The notes beneath the pieces are model-generated. The model was not told where the DNA came from. It made no database searches and saw only the letters and a program-made list of their open reading frames with translations. The translations under genes and the position numbers were made by a program. From NCBI RefSeq assembly GCF_900108315.1, contig NZ_FNVB01000007.1:248001-312000 (forward strand): 64,000 bases of DNA, written 5' to 3'. Shown one piece after another: positions 55,976-64,000 of this stretch; position 1 is the first letter of the stretch, and every line of letters begins with the position of its first letter. The stretch comes from Saccharopolyspora kobensis (lineage in GTDB: Bacteria; Actinomycetota; Actinomycetes; Mycobacteriales; Pseudonocardiaceae).

Positions 55976-56156
55976 CACGACACCCGAGGCCATCATCGCG
56001 CCACCGCGGCCATCCCGCTGGGCACGAGGCGCCCTTCTTCGCCCTCGGCGGCGCCCGCCTGGGCATCGGTGACGAGAACCCGCTGAGCGCCGTGACCCTT
56101 GGCGCGGGACGCCGGTCGTGCGAAGCTCCGGCTGCTGATGAACCGGGAGGAATGCG

Positions 56157-56657
56157 ATGGAGATCCGCCGAGGCGGTTCCGCTGATGTGCCGAGGATCCT
56201 GGAGATGCTGGACGAGGCCGTGGAGTGGCTCGTCGCGCACGGCCGGTCGGGCCAGTGGGGCACCGATCCCTGGTCCGCGACGCAGAAGCGCCAGGACCAG
56301 ATCGCCGGCCTGGTCGACGGCGGCACCACCTGGATCGCCGAGGTGGGCGGCCGCGCGGCGGGTGCCATGGTCGTCTCGCCCGAGCGGCAGCCCTACGTCC
56401 CGGCGGTCGACGAGCCGGAGCTCTACATCAACCTCCTGGTCAGCTCCCGGAGGTACGCGGGCAACGGCGTCGGCAGCGGATTGCTCGCGCACGCCCGGCG
56501 AGAAGCGGAGCGCCTCGGCGTCGGCCTGCTGCGCGTCGACTGCTACGCCGGGAGCGAAGGCCGCCTGGTCGACTACTACCGCCGCAACGGCTTCACCGCG
56601 ACCAGCCCGTTCACCGTCGGCGACTGGCCGGGGCAGCTGCTGGTCCAGCGGATCTGA
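56157..56657 (+). CDS. GNAT family N-acetyltransferase
   Basis: 166 residues. Acetyl-CoA-binding motif region reads YAGNGVGSGLLAHARREAERLG (about 101-122), after LYINLLVSSRR, and the C-terminus has YYRRNGFTATSPF, all standard for the GNAT fold. It transfers an acetyl group to an amine on a small molecule or protein. GGGAGG lies just before the ATG. It is divergent from hyuA with 181 bases between and nearly abuts the convergent LysR gene. Substrate unknown. Confidence 0.9.
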   Translation: MEIRRGGSADVPRILEMLDEAVEWLVAHGRSGQWGTDPWSATQKRQDQIAGLVDGGTTWIAEVGGRAAGAMVVSPERQPYVPAVDEPELYINLLVSSRRYAGNGVGSGLLAHARREAERLGVGLLRVDCYAGSEGRLVDYYRRNGFTATSPFTVGDWPGQLLVQRI

Positions 56658-56665
56658 GCGACCGC

Positions 56666-57523
56666 TCACGGCGCGCGCGGCAGGCCGTCCAGCAGCGCCC
56701 GGAGCGTGCGGTCGGGATTGTCCTTGCGGTACAGCAACTTCACGTGGGTGCGCACCGGTGGTGCCAGCTCCACGACGCAGGTGCCCCGCACCGGCGCGTG
56801 CTCGGCGTGCCAGCGGTCGGTGAACGCGCAACCGAGCCCGGATCCGACCAAGTGCTCCCAAGCGAGGCGCTCATCGGTCTCGCACACCACGCGCGGGCGG
56901 ATGCCGAGCGAGGCGAACCACAGGTCGAGCTGCCTGCGCCGGTGACCGCTCGCGGGCACGATCAGCGGCAGCCCGCCGAGGTCGGCGTGGGGGAGCGGTT
57001 CGCGCACCGGAATGCCGGTCGGGCACAGCAGCACGATCTCGCGGCGTCCCAGCGATGCGGTGCCCAACCCGTCGAGCACGTGGTCCGGTGCGGGGAGCTC
57101 GACGACACCGGCCATCGCCTGCCCGCTGCGCACCATGGCGGCGACTTCGCCGGGACCGTCGCGCCGCGCCAGGGACACCGTCGCCGTCGGGCACCGTTCG
57201 GTCAGCACGCGCAGGAGTCGTGGTGCCGTCCCGGCGCCGAGCGTGGGCGTGGCCGCCAGCACGAGCTCGCGATCTCCGCCCAAAGACAGGATGTCGGCGA
57301 TGTGGTCGGAGATCGATCGCGCGTGGGCGGCGACCGCCAGCCCGGCCGGTGTCGGGCGCAACCGCTGTCCGTCCGAGGTGAGCAGCGACGCGCCGATCTC
57401 CCGCTCCAGCGCCCGCACCGCACGCCCGAGCGCGGGCTGGGAGACGTGCAGCGCGCGAGCGGCAGCCGTCATCGTGCCGTGCTCGATGACGGCCACGAGA
57501 TAGCGCAGCTGCTGCAGGTTCAT
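56666..57523 (-). CDS. LysR-family regulator
   Basis: 285 residues. MNLQQLRYLVAVIEHGTMTA and the following AARALHVSQPALGRAVRALEREIG give the LysR winged helix (about 1-40). The effector domain has LVLAATPTLGAGTAPRLL and PLIVPASGHRRRQLD. Start at ATG 57523; a short in-frame extension upstream is not needed. Divergent from the exported SurE-like gene with 98 bases between, so that gene is the most likely target. It nearly abuts the convergent GNAT gene. Confidence 0.9.
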   Translation of the reverse strand: MNLQQLRYLVAVIEHGTMTAAARALHVSQPALGRAVRALEREIGASLLTSDGQRLRPTPAGLAVAAHARSISDHIADILSLGGDRELVLAATPTLGAGTAPRLLRVLTERCPTATVSLARRDGPGEVAAMVRSGQAMAGVVELPAPDHVLDGLGTASLGRREIVLLCPTGIPVREPLPHADLGGLPLIVPASGHRRRQLDLWFASLGIRPRVVCETDERLAWEHLVGSGLGCAFTDRWHAEHAPVRGTCVVELAPPVRTHVKLLYRKDNPDRTLRALLDGLPRAP

Positions 57524-57621
57524 GTCCAGTGGGCATCGAAGCAAACCGAACCGGACTTGGACAAGTGCTTGGTTGGTCCGATGTCATGGGAACTCCGGTT
57601 CACCCGAGGAGAGGCGGCGTC

Positions 57622-58521
57622 ATGAGGCGGAGTTTCCGATGGTGGGCGGCTTCGACGGCCGCGGTCGCGGGCATGCTCGCGACGGCTGCGGCGAGTCCCG
57701 CGCAGCAATCGCTGGACATCCTGCTGACCAACGACGACGGGCATGCGGCACCCACGCTCGCGGTCCTGAAGCAGGCGCTGACCGCTGCCGGGCACCGGGT
57801 GACCGTCGTCGCCCCGTGCGACGACCAGAGCGGCAGCGGCACCGAGCTGTCCTCGCACTACGCGACCGGGGAGCCGACGCCGGAGAACACGATCACGGCG
57901 AAGCGGCTGGCCCCGGACGTCTGGGCGGTGTGCGGATCGCCCGGTGACGCGGTGCTGTTCGGGGTCCAGAACGTCTTCGCCGCCGACCCGCCGGACGTCG
58001 TGGTCTCCGGCGTGAACCCGGGGCAGAACTCCGGAGCGGTCGCCAACCACTCCGGCACGGTCGGCGCCACCATCGCCGGCGGGGAGCTGGGCATCCCCGC
58101 CGTCGCGGTCAGCGTCGAGATCGATGTCAGCACCGATCCGCCGCAGGTCGGCTCGGCGCCCGCCGCCGCCGAGTACGCGGCCCGCGTCCTCGACCGGCTG
58201 CGGAGCACCTCGAACGGTGGGCCGCTGCTGCCGCGGCACATCGCGCTCAACATCAACTACCCGGTCGCCTCCGAGGTCGAGGGCACGCGGGTGACCTCGA
58301 CCGGTCGGTCGGCGTTCGTCCGGCCGACCTACGAGCGCACCGATCTGTGCCCCGACTGCTACGTCATCCGGCCCGCGTTCGACGCATCACCGGACCCGGT
58401 GCGCGACTCCGACAACAACGCGCTGGCGGCCGACTACGTCTCCATCACACCGCTCGACGGTGACTGGACGGCCGACGAGCGGGTTCGATCGTCGATCCGG
58501 CAACGCCTCGGAGCGCCGTGA
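57622..58521 (+). CDS. Exported SurE-family nucleotidase/phosphatase
   Basis: 299 residues. It starts with a Sec-type signal peptide (MRRSFRWWAASTAAVAGMLA, then TAAASPAQQ), unlike classical cytoplasmic SurE. The SurE core then follows: LDILLTNDDG with the metal-binding Asp pair at 38-39, APCDDQSGSGTELS, CGSPGDAV and VSGVNPGQNSG. It should be a metal-dependent phosphatase for nucleotides or other phosphate esters, working outside the membrane in phosphate or nucleotide scavenging. GAGGAGAGG precedes the ATG. Divergent LysR gene may regulate it. Confidence 0.87.
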   Translation: MRRSFRWWAASTAAVAGMLATAAASPAQQSLDILLTNDDGHAAPTLAVLKQALTAAGHRVTVVAPCDDQSGSGTELSSHYATGEPTPENTITAKRLAPDVWAVCGSPGDAVLFGVQNVFAADPPDVVVSGVNPGQNSGAVANHSGTVGATIAGGELGIPAVAVSVEIDVSTDPPQVGSAPAAAEYAARVLDRLRSTSNGGPLLPRHIALNINYPVASEVEGTRVTSTGRSAFVRPTYERTDLCPDCYVIRPAFDASPDPVRDSDNNALAADYVSITPLDGDWTADERVRSSIRQRLGAP

Positions 58522-58525
58522 GCGC

Positions 58526-59554
58526 TCAGCTCGGCTCGGTCGGCAGCGAACCGACCTCGCAGTCCCGGACGCCGATCGTGTCGCGGGTGAAGGACTCGAC
58601 CTCCTTCTGCGCGCGCTGCGGATCGGTCACCCAGTTCCGGTAGAAGTCGAACGGGCAGTCGGCGATGCCCTTGTCGCCCTCACCGGCCGCGTGCACCGCG
58701 GAGTAGCCGCGGTGCAGCAGCTTGAAGAGGTGGTTCTGCGACTGGTCGTGGCGGCGCGCGTCGCGGATCGCCGAGACCGACAGCTGGGCGTACTGGATGC
58801 CGTACTCCTCCTCGCCGGTCTCGCCGAGGGTGCGGCCGTCGAAGCCGATGATCGCCGAGTGGCCGAAGTAGGAGTAGACGCCGTCGAATCCAGCGGCGTT
58901 GGCCACCGCGACGTAGCAGTTGTTCGCCCACGCCATCGCCTTGGACATCAGGACCTGCTGCTCCTTGGCCGGGTACATGTAGCCCTGGCAGCGCACGATC
59001 AGCTCGGCGCCCTTCATCGCGCAGTCCCGCCAGATCTCCGGGTAGTTGCCGTCGTCGCAGATGATCAGAGAGATCTTCATGCCCTTGGGGCCGTCGGCGA
59101 CGTGCGTGGTGTCGCCCGGGTACCAGCCCTCGATGGGCACCCACGGCAGCACCTTGCGGTACTTCTGCACGATCTCGCCGCGGTCGTTGAGCAGCACCAG
59201 CGTGTTGTACGGGGGTTTGGCCGGGTGCTCCTCGTGCCGTTCGCCGGTGATGGAGAAGACGCCCCAGGTCTCGGCCCGGCGGCACGCTTCGGCGAAGATC
59301 TCGGTCTCCTCGCCGGGCACGGTGGAGGCGGTCGCGAACATCTCGTCGCGGTCGTACATGATGCCCTGCGTCGAGTACTCCGGGAACACGACGAGGTCCA
59401 TGCCGGGCAGGCCGGTCTTCATGCCGACCACCATCTCCGCGATCCGCTGCGCGTTGTCGAGAACTTCGGCCTTGGTGTGCAACCGCGGCATCTTGTAGTT
59501 GACCACCGCCACGCCGACGGTGTCCGGGCTGGCTGAGATGTCTCCGTGTCGCAT
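58526..59554 (-). CDS. amiE: Aliphatic amidase
   Basis: 342 residues, nitrilase superfamily. The catalytic triad falls at exactly the numbers of the Pseudomonas enzyme: Glu59 (FPEYSTQG), Lys134 (KYRKVLPW) and Cys166 ([14 protein letters not shown]). It hydrolyses short amides such as acetamide to acid and ammonia. Length and the C-terminal arm match AmiE rather than formamidase AmiF. It follows the AmiC-like gene on the same strand, 85 bases later. GGAGG lies before the ATG. It converges on the SurE-like gene with four bases between the stops. Confidence 0.94.
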   Translation of the reverse strand: MRHGDISASPDTVGVAVVNYKMPRLHTKAEVLDNAQRIAEMVVGMKTGLPGMDLVVFPEYSTQGIMYDRDEMFATASTVPGEETEIFAEACRRAETWGVFSITGERHEEHPAKPPYNTLVLLNDRGEIVQKYRKVLPWVPIEGWYPGDTTHVADGPKGMKISLIICDDGNYPEIWRDCAMKGAELIVRCQGYMYPAKEQQVLMSKAMAWANNCYVAVANAAGFDGVYSYFGHSAIIGFDGRTLGETGEEEYGIQYAQLSVSAIRDARRHDQSQNHLFKLLHRGYSAVHAAGEGDKGIADCPFDFYRNWVTDPQRAQKEVESFTRDTIGVRDCEVGSLPTEPS

Positions 59555-59639
59555 CGCTGCCTCCGCGAGCAGGAATTTTCATGTGGAATTATTCCGAATG
59601 AAAGTAAAACGGCGCGGTGGTGCCGTCAAGCGCGGTGTT

Positions 59640-60716
59640 CTAGAGCCGGGTGATGACGTCGAAGTCGTAGCCGTCGGCGACGGCCAGGTGCACGTGCTGG
59701 GCCGCCTGCTGCCCGCGGAACTCGACGGTGCCGCGCGGGCCCTCGTAAGCGGTGCCGTCGATCGCGGCGTTGAACTCGGCGAGGCCCGGCGAATCCGCCC
59801 GGCGGGCGAGCTCGGCCAGCGCGTGCAGTCCCTCGTAGCAGGACTCGGCGGCGTTGTTCAGCGGCGGCGCGCTCGGCCCGTGCAGCCGGACGTACGAGCT
59901 GAGCAGGTCCATCGCGTGCCCGGTGGCCAGCGAGCGGAAGTACCCGGCGGCGACGAACAGCCCGCGCGTGGCGTGCGCGCCGCTGGCCAGCAGCATGCTC
60001 TCCTCCATGAGCGGGCTGAACCGCACCAGCCTGTCGTGCAGGCCCTCGGCGGCGAAGGCCCGGTTGAACCGCACCGCGTCCTGGCCGACGAGCAGCATCA
60101 GCACGCCGTCGCACGGCGCGGCGGCCACCTGCCTGGTCACCCGCCGCATGTCGCCGGAGCCCAGCCCGACGTAGGTCTCGCCGGTGATGCGCAGATCCAG
60201 CTCGTGCGCGAAGGTGCGGATCGCCCTGGTCGAGCCGTGCGGCCACACGTAGTCGTCCCCGACCACGAACCAGCGGCGGACGCCGAGGTTGTCGCGCAAC
60301 CACCGCAGCGCCGGGGCGATCTGGAAGCGCGGTGTCTCACCGGAGCAGAAGATGCCCGCCCGCCGCTCACCGCCCTCGTACAGCGAGGTGTAGACGTAGG
60401 GCACCCGGCCGGCCACGACGGGCGCGATCGCGTGCCGCACCGAGGAGATGTGCCAGCCGCTGACCGCGTCCACCGCGCCGCGCTCGACCAGCCGCCGGAC
60501 TTCCGCGGCGACCTCGTGCGGCGGCGCGCCGCCGTCCACGATCTCCACCGCGACCTCCCGGCCGAGGATGCCGCGCGCCCCGTTGAGCTCGTGCACCGCG
60601 AGCTCGGTGATCGCCTCGCACGACGGGCCGAACAGCCCGGCCGGGCCGCGCAACGGGATCACCATGCCCACGCGCCACTGCGCGGTGCGCTCGCGGAGCG
60701 CTGGGCCTGTCGTCAT
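59640..60716 (-). CDS. AmiC-like amide receptor (type 1 periplasmic-binding fold)
   Basis: About 358 residues. A Peripla_BP_6 fold with RVGMVIPLRGPAGLFGPSCE, SGWHISSVRHAIAP, YVYTSLYEGGER, WFVVGDDYVWPHG and GETYVGLGSGDM, very close in pattern to AmiC/UrtA-type proteins. No signal peptide, so it is cytoplasmic, as AmiC is. AmiC in Pseudomonas senses amides and restrains the antiterminator AmiR. Here no AmiR gene is present, and a MarR gene is divergent instead. ATG at 60716 has GGAG upstream; a GTG at 60755 is possible. Confidence 0.88.
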   Translation of the reverse strand: MTTGPALRERTAQWRVGMVIPLRGPAGLFGPSCEAITELAVHELNGARGILGREVAVEIVDGGAPPHEVAAEVRRLVERGAVDAVSGWHISSVRHAIAPVVAGRVPYVYTSLYEGGERRAGIFCSGETPRFQIAPALRWLRDNLGVRRWFVVGDDYVWPHGSTRAIRTFAHELDLRITGETYVGLGSGDMRRVTRQVAAAPCDGVLMLLVGQDAVRFNRAFAAEGLHDRLVRFSPLMEESMLLASGAHATRGLFVAAGYFRSLATGHAMDLLSSYVRLHGPSAPPLNNAAESCYEGLHALAELARRADSPGLAEFNAAIDGTAYEGPRGTVEFRGQQAAQHVHLAVADGYDFDVITRL

Positions 60717-60807
60717 CCGGGCTCCGAAACGGTGTGGACGCTCGATTGCTTCCACCTGGAAGTTTTACTATCCGGGCAGGATCGCGCAAGAGTGAGGACG
60801 CAAACGC

Positions 60808-61224
60808 ATGCGAGCAGCCACCACAGCACTGGCCGGCCCGTTGGTCCGGGCGGCGCGCGCGGTCGTCGCCGACGTCGAACAGGTGCTCAAACCGGAGGAC
60901 CTGACCTTCGACCAGTGGCTGGTGCTGGACGCACTGGCCACCGACAGCGGCCTGGCGATGGCCGAACTGGCCGAGCGCACCGCGACGCCCGGACCGACCC
61001 TGACCCGCCTGGTGGACCGCCTGGTCACCAACGCGCTGCTGTACCGCGAGGTCGACCCGGCGGACCGCCGCAAGGTCCTGGTGCACCTCAGCCGCCGGGG
61101 CCAGCACGCGCACCGCCGCATCGCGCCGCGGGTGGCCGCCGTGGAGCGGGAGCTGCTGACCGGCCTGCGCTCCGGCGCCGGTCTGCTCGACTCCCTCCGC
61201 GACCTGGCCGAGGGCCGGCCTTAG
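60808..61224 (+). CDS. MarR-family regulator
   Basis: 138 residues. The winged helix reads FDQWLVLDALATDSGLAMAELAERTATPGPTLTRLVDRLVTN (about 34-75), with the basic wing YREVDPADRRKVLVHLSRRG. Divergent from the AmiC-like/amiE unit with 91 bases between; the shared region holds CTTCCA/TGGAAG-type and GTTTTACT motifs, so it may control the amidase genes. GTGAGGA precedes the ATG. The ligand may be an amide or acid; this is inferred from position. Confidence 0.9.
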   Translation: MRAATTALAGPLVRAARAVVADVEQVLKPEDLTFDQWLVLDALATDSGLAMAELAERTATPGPTLTRLVDRLVTNALLYREVDPADRRKVLVHLSRRGQHAHRRIAPRVAAVERELLTGLRSGAGLLDSLRDLAEGRP

Positions 61225-61231
61225 TGGACGG

Positions 61232-61600
61232 TCACGGAGCCTTGGTCAGCAGCTCCATGTTGTGCCCGTCGGGATCGTCGAAGTAGACGCCCCGACCGCC
61301 CCAGCGGTGGTTGATCTCGCCGGGAGTCTGGTGGCCCGGGTCGGCCCAGTAGGCGATCCCGGCGTCGCGGATCCGCCCGAAAGCCTCGTCGAACCGGGCC
61401 TCGTCGACCAGGAAGGCGTAGTGCTGCGGCCGCACGTCGCTCTGCGTCATGTAGTCGAGCGTGGCGGAGTTGTCGAGCACGACCGGCACGAACGGCCCGG
61501 TCTCGGCACCGACCTCGACGCCGAGGACATCGGCCAGGAACCGTGCGGATGCGTGCTTGTCCCGCGCTCCGACGATGGTGTGGTTCAGCTCGATCCCCAT
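61232..61600 (-). CDS. VOC (glyoxalase/dioxygenase-fold) protein
   Basis: 122 residues, one glyoxalase-type domain: LNHTIVGARDKHASARFLAD at the N-terminus (metal His in NHT), PQHYAFLVDEARFD and GGRGVYFDDPDGHNMELLT at the C-terminus (metal Glu). The fold covers glyoxalase I, resistance proteins and dioxygenases, and the activity is not clear here. AGGAGTGATC precedes the ATG at 61600. It converges on the MarR gene with seven bases between. Confidence 0.88.
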   Translation of the reverse strand: MGIELNHTIVGARDKHASARFLADVLGVEVGAETGPFVPVVLDNSATLDYMTQSDVRPQHYAFLVDEARFDEAFGRIRDAGIAYWADPGHQTPGEINHRWGGRGVYFDDPDGHNMELLTKAP

Positions 61601-61706
61601 GATCACTCCTCGATCGGTTCCGCGCACCGCCGCCGCCCGGAACACGCCCCGAACGACGGCCACCCGCTATACCGGTGCAACGGAAACCACCACCGGCGCT
61701 ATTCCC

Positions 61707-62036
61707 TCAGATGAACGGGCGGGGCGCGTCGAACTTCTCCCGGACCTGTTCGGCCACCGCCCGGTTCCCACCGGCCTCGATCAGCTTCGCGATGCGGTGC
61801 GCGGTGAGATCCCGGACCGGGTTCCCGGCGTGCAGACCGATCTTGTCCAGCACGATCCCGACGTGATCGCTGGCGGTCCTGGTGCCGTGCATCAGCTTCT
61901 GGTAGATGCCGTAGAGCACGGCCGCGCACAGCGGCACGGTCACCCAGGCCGGCCACCCCAGCAGCAGGCCCAGCAGCAGCGGCAGCGCCGCGGCCAGGGA
62001 CAGGCCGAGGTAGAGGGTCTTGCTCTCCTTGCTCAT
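61707..62036 (-). CDS. Small membrane protein coupled to the NTPase gene
   Basis: 109 residues. Two adjacent hydrophobic segments (about 8-27 and 30-46), MSKESKTLYLGLSLAAALPL onwards, then a charged soluble tail of about 60 residues (AGNPVRDLTAHRIAKLIEAG). No recognised domain. Its ATG overlaps the NTPase stop by four bases, so the two proteins are made together. A two-helix protein next to a large P-loop NTPase could be its membrane effector or anchor; this is inference. Confidence 0.78.
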   Translation of the reverse strand: MSKESKTLYLGLSLAAALPLLLGLLLGWPAWVTVPLCAAVLYGIYQKLMHGTRTASDHVGIVLDKIGLHAGNPVRDLTAHRIAKLIEAGGNRAVAEQVREKFDAPRPFI

Positions 62037-63997
62037 CGAACGGCCTCCTCGGGCATTCGGTCGTAGGCGTAGTCGGTGGCTTGCAGGCCCTGTGCCATGT
62101 CGATCAGCTGCGACAGCCGCACGGCAGCTTCGGGACGTCCGTTGGGGGAGGCGCTCCAGTCACGCGCGACGACGTGCAGCGACCCGAGCAGCGAAACGTT
62201 CTGGTACGCCGAATCGACCAGGATCCCGAGCAGAGCGTCGTACTGAGCGCATTGGGCGGCTGCGGTGAGCCAGTCGCACACCCGATTCCACACGGGATCG
62301 GCTGCCGAGAGCAGCGCCTTGTACCAGCACAGCACCAGCTGACCGCGGACGACGGCGTCGGTGATCAGCGGCTGCGGTCCGCCTGCGATGTGCCACGGAT
62401 CGGCGAGGTCGAGGAACAGGTGCAGATCGGCTGGCCAGTCCTTGCCCCGGTTGATGTCCTGCGCCAAGCGATCCAGCAGGAGCAGCCACAACATCGGGTG
62501 CTGCCTGGTGAGCTCGGCGAGCGCCTGTCGTGCAGTCGGGTTGCCCGAGCCGTCCTCCCGGCGGGCACGGTGGTGGAGCCGGACCAGCGCCTGCGAGGGG
62601 AATCGTGGCGCGATCACCTCGACGCACACACTGACCAGGATCTGGCCCACGGATGGCGGCAAGTCGTTGCTCCTCGACCAGTCGTAGATCATCCGGCGGA
62701 AGAACCAGCCGTGCCGTTCGTCGGTCAACCCGATGATGAGCGCCTGCACGCCGAAGTCCCGAAGCTGGTTCCACTGCGCGTTGCCGGTGGGGAAGACCCA
62801 CCGCTCGATCAGCCATCTGACCTGGCCCGGCGAATTGGTCCGCAGGGCCTCCGCTACCGCGCGGTCCACCAGGTCCTGGCGGTTCCGCGAGTCGAGCAGC
62901 GGATCGCGGACGGTCTGGTCCACCCAGGTGCAGTACTGCTTGCGCAGATCGGGGTAACTGTCCCAGAAGTACTCGCGCACCGCGCGGTCGTAGTCGATCC
63001 TGGCGAACTCGATGCGGTTGTCCGCGGTCATCTTCAGGTCCAGCGACCGCACGTGGTCGTGGTGGCCGTCCTGCTCGAACCGGTGAGCCTCTTCGACGGC
63101 GAGCTGCGCGACCAGGCGGTGGGAGGAGAAGAAGACCGCGTCGCTGGTCGCCCCGGCGCACATCGCCGCTGCGAACAGCACCGCCCGCGGTCGGCCGCCC
63201 CCGTGCTCCTTGACCTGGGCGATGACCTCATCACGCCGATCGGGCAGGATCGCGGCCACGTGGAGCAGGGCGCTGATTTCACTGGCAGGTGAGGTGCTGC
63301 GGAGTTTGACCGCCGACTGCGCGAGCTTCGCGATTTCCGACATCGAGGCGGTCTGCGTGCGCTTCCGGATGTCCTCGTCCAGCCAGCCGTCGGTGAGCGC
63401 GACCTCGGCGGCCTCCAGGTGTCTTCTCAGAACCTGGGCGCCGTCCGGGCGGCCGATCCGGACGGCGTGCTTCGAGAGCTCAGCGTCGACGTGGTGGTTG
63501 AGCGAATCCGGTACCACGACGATCAGCCGGGCATCGGCCTGCTGCAGTGCGAGGCGGAAGGCGGGCAGTTCGCGGTGGCGCTGGGCGAACACAGTCTCGG
63601 TGCTGCCCGACAGGTCCAGCACGTATCGGTGGCGTGCTCCGACCTTCAATTCGGGCAGCGTGAACTCCGGGTCCGCGGCTTCGTCGTCGAGCTCGACGAC
63701 CGGGGTGCGCTCGTCCGAGATCTCGTGCAGCAGCATCCTCGCCGCGGAGCGACGGCCGGAACCAGCGGGGCCGGTCAGCAGGAGGATGTGCGAGGCGGCC
63801 AGTTCGGTGCGCGCCGAGCCCAAGTTCGGCGGCGGGACGAATTGCCGGTGGAGCTGCTGGAGATCTTCGACGAGGCTCCTTCTCCGACCCCGTGCCTGAG
63901 CCCGAACGCTCTCCTGGGCGTTCGCGTAGATGTTGATGTCGCCCGAGCCGGAGTGGACCGGGCCCACCTGGTCGTGGAATTCGCTGTGGTTCTCCAT
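62033..63997 (-). CDS. Large P-loop NTPase with GSGDINIY-type N-terminus
   Basis: 654 residues if ATG 63997 is the start; GTG at 64000 or a start beyond the window is possible. The N-terminal VGPVHSGSGDINIYANAQ motif (11-28) is of the type found ahead of NTPases in actinobacterial conflict-like proteins. A P-loop follows: LLLTGPAGSGRRSAA (72-86), with Arg in place of the usual Lys. LLHVAAILPDRRDEV and the remaining 400 residues are alpha-helical and rich in Trp and Leu, without a nameable domain. Coupled to a small two-helix membrane protein. The combination is unassigned. Confidence 0.75.
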   Translation of the reverse strand: MENHSEFHDQVGPVHSGSGDINIYANAQESVRAQARGRRRSLVEDLQQLHRQFVPPPNLGSARTELAASHILLLTGPAGSGRRSAARMLLHEISDERTPVVELDDEAADPEFTLPELKVGARHRYVLDLSGSTETVFAQRHRELPAFRLALQQADARLIVVVPDSLNHHVDAELSKHAVRIGRPDGAQVLRRHLEAAEVALTDGWLDEDIRKRTQTASMSEIAKLAQSAVKLRSTSPASEISALLHVAAILPDRRDEVIAQVKEHGGGRPRAVLFAAAMCAGATSDAVFFSSHRLVAQLAVEEAHRFEQDGHHDHVRSLDLKMTADNRIEFARIDYDRAVREYFWDSYPDLRKQYCTWVDQTVRDPLLDSRNRQDLVDRAVAEALRTNSPGQVRWLIERWVFPTGNAQWNQLRDFGVQALIIGLTDERHGWFFRRMIYDWSRSNDLPPSVGQILVSVCVEVIAPRFPSQALVRLHHRARREDGSGNPTARQALAELTRQHPMLWLLLLDRLAQDINRGKDWPADLHLFLDLADPWHIAGGPQPLITDAVVRGQLVLCWYKALLSAADPVWNRVCDWLTAAAQCAQYDALLGILVDSAYQNVSLLGSLHVVARDWSASPNGRPEAAVRLSQLIDMAQGLQATDYAYDRMPEEAVR

Positions 63998-64000
63998 CAC

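Overview
The window looks like a chromosomal segment from a high-GC actinomycete, most likely a member of the Pseudonocardiaceae (Saccharopolyspora-like). That placement is an inference, not a database result. It rests on the very GC-rich, strongly third-position-biased coding sequence, frequent GTG starts, a PASTA-less Ser/Thr kinase, an S-(hydroxymethyl)mycothiol dehydrogenase (mycothiol is an actinobacterial thiol), a DUF574-type SAM methyltransferase and a PspC protein. Coding density is high. Many operon partners overlap by 1-14 bases, and four convergent pairs overlap at their stops. I saw no rRNA, tRNA, insertion sequence, prophage or CRISPR array.

Layout. 1-2 kb: tail of a membrane protein and a Ser/Thr kinase. 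2.2-5.8 kb: a sugar-type ABC importer operon (double ATPase, permease, binding lipoprotein). 6-7.9 kb: FAD monooxygenase with divergent TetR. 8-10.7 kb: TRIC-like channel, Bcp peroxiredoxin, AAA ATPase, secreted beta-trefoil protein. 11-14.5 kb: 3-hydroxyacyl-CoA dehydrogenase, alpha/beta hydrolase, quinone oxidoreductase, TetR. 14.6-17.8 kb: GntR regulator with a CoA-transferase and glutaryl-CoA dehydrogenase, a plausible glutarate pathway. 18-22.8 kb: SDR, amidase, MFS, SAM methyltransferase. 22.9-26.7 kb: formaldehyde detoxification pair and a NarL-type two-component system. 26.9-32.2 kb: Gfo/Idh/MocA dehydrogenase, GH78 rhamnosidase and its coupled MFS. 32.2-44.2 kb: M28 membrane peptidase, phosphoketolase-acetate kinase operon, a WD40-like protein, an acetate kinase gene fragment, GDPD, FhuF-like protein, APC permease. 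44.4-52.3 kb: TetR/LLM pair, a second FAD monooxygenase with a tiny membrane ORF, PspC, coiled-coil protein, MFS, Nramp-like protein, LysR. 52.5-61.6 kb: hydantoinase/oxoprolinase A/B, GNAT, LysR, exported SurE, aliphatic amidase with an AmiC-like receptor and MarR, VOC protein. 61.7-64 kb: a small membrane protein coupled to a P-loop NTPase.

The most interesting non-coding signal is a family of four intergenic elements (near 1.83, 5.81, 20.46 and 44.2 kb) of about 100-190 bases. Each folds into nested stems, and the stem sequences differ between copies while base pairing is kept. Eight of nine non-Watson-Crick positions in the arms become G-U pairs only if the minus strand is the RNA strand. 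This points to a structured RNA, or a structure-selected repeat, that I do not recognise. A second family (three AT-rich double palindromes at 17.8, 17.9 and 26.8 kb) and an 84-base hairpin at 14.5 kb are also unexplained.

Metabolically the window is catabolic and accessory: sugar import and rhamnoside hydrolysis, a phosphoketolase bypass to acetyl phosphate and acetate, glutarate and acyl-CoA oxidation, amide and hydantoin hydrolysis, aldehyde detoxification. Most modules have an adjacent local regulator.
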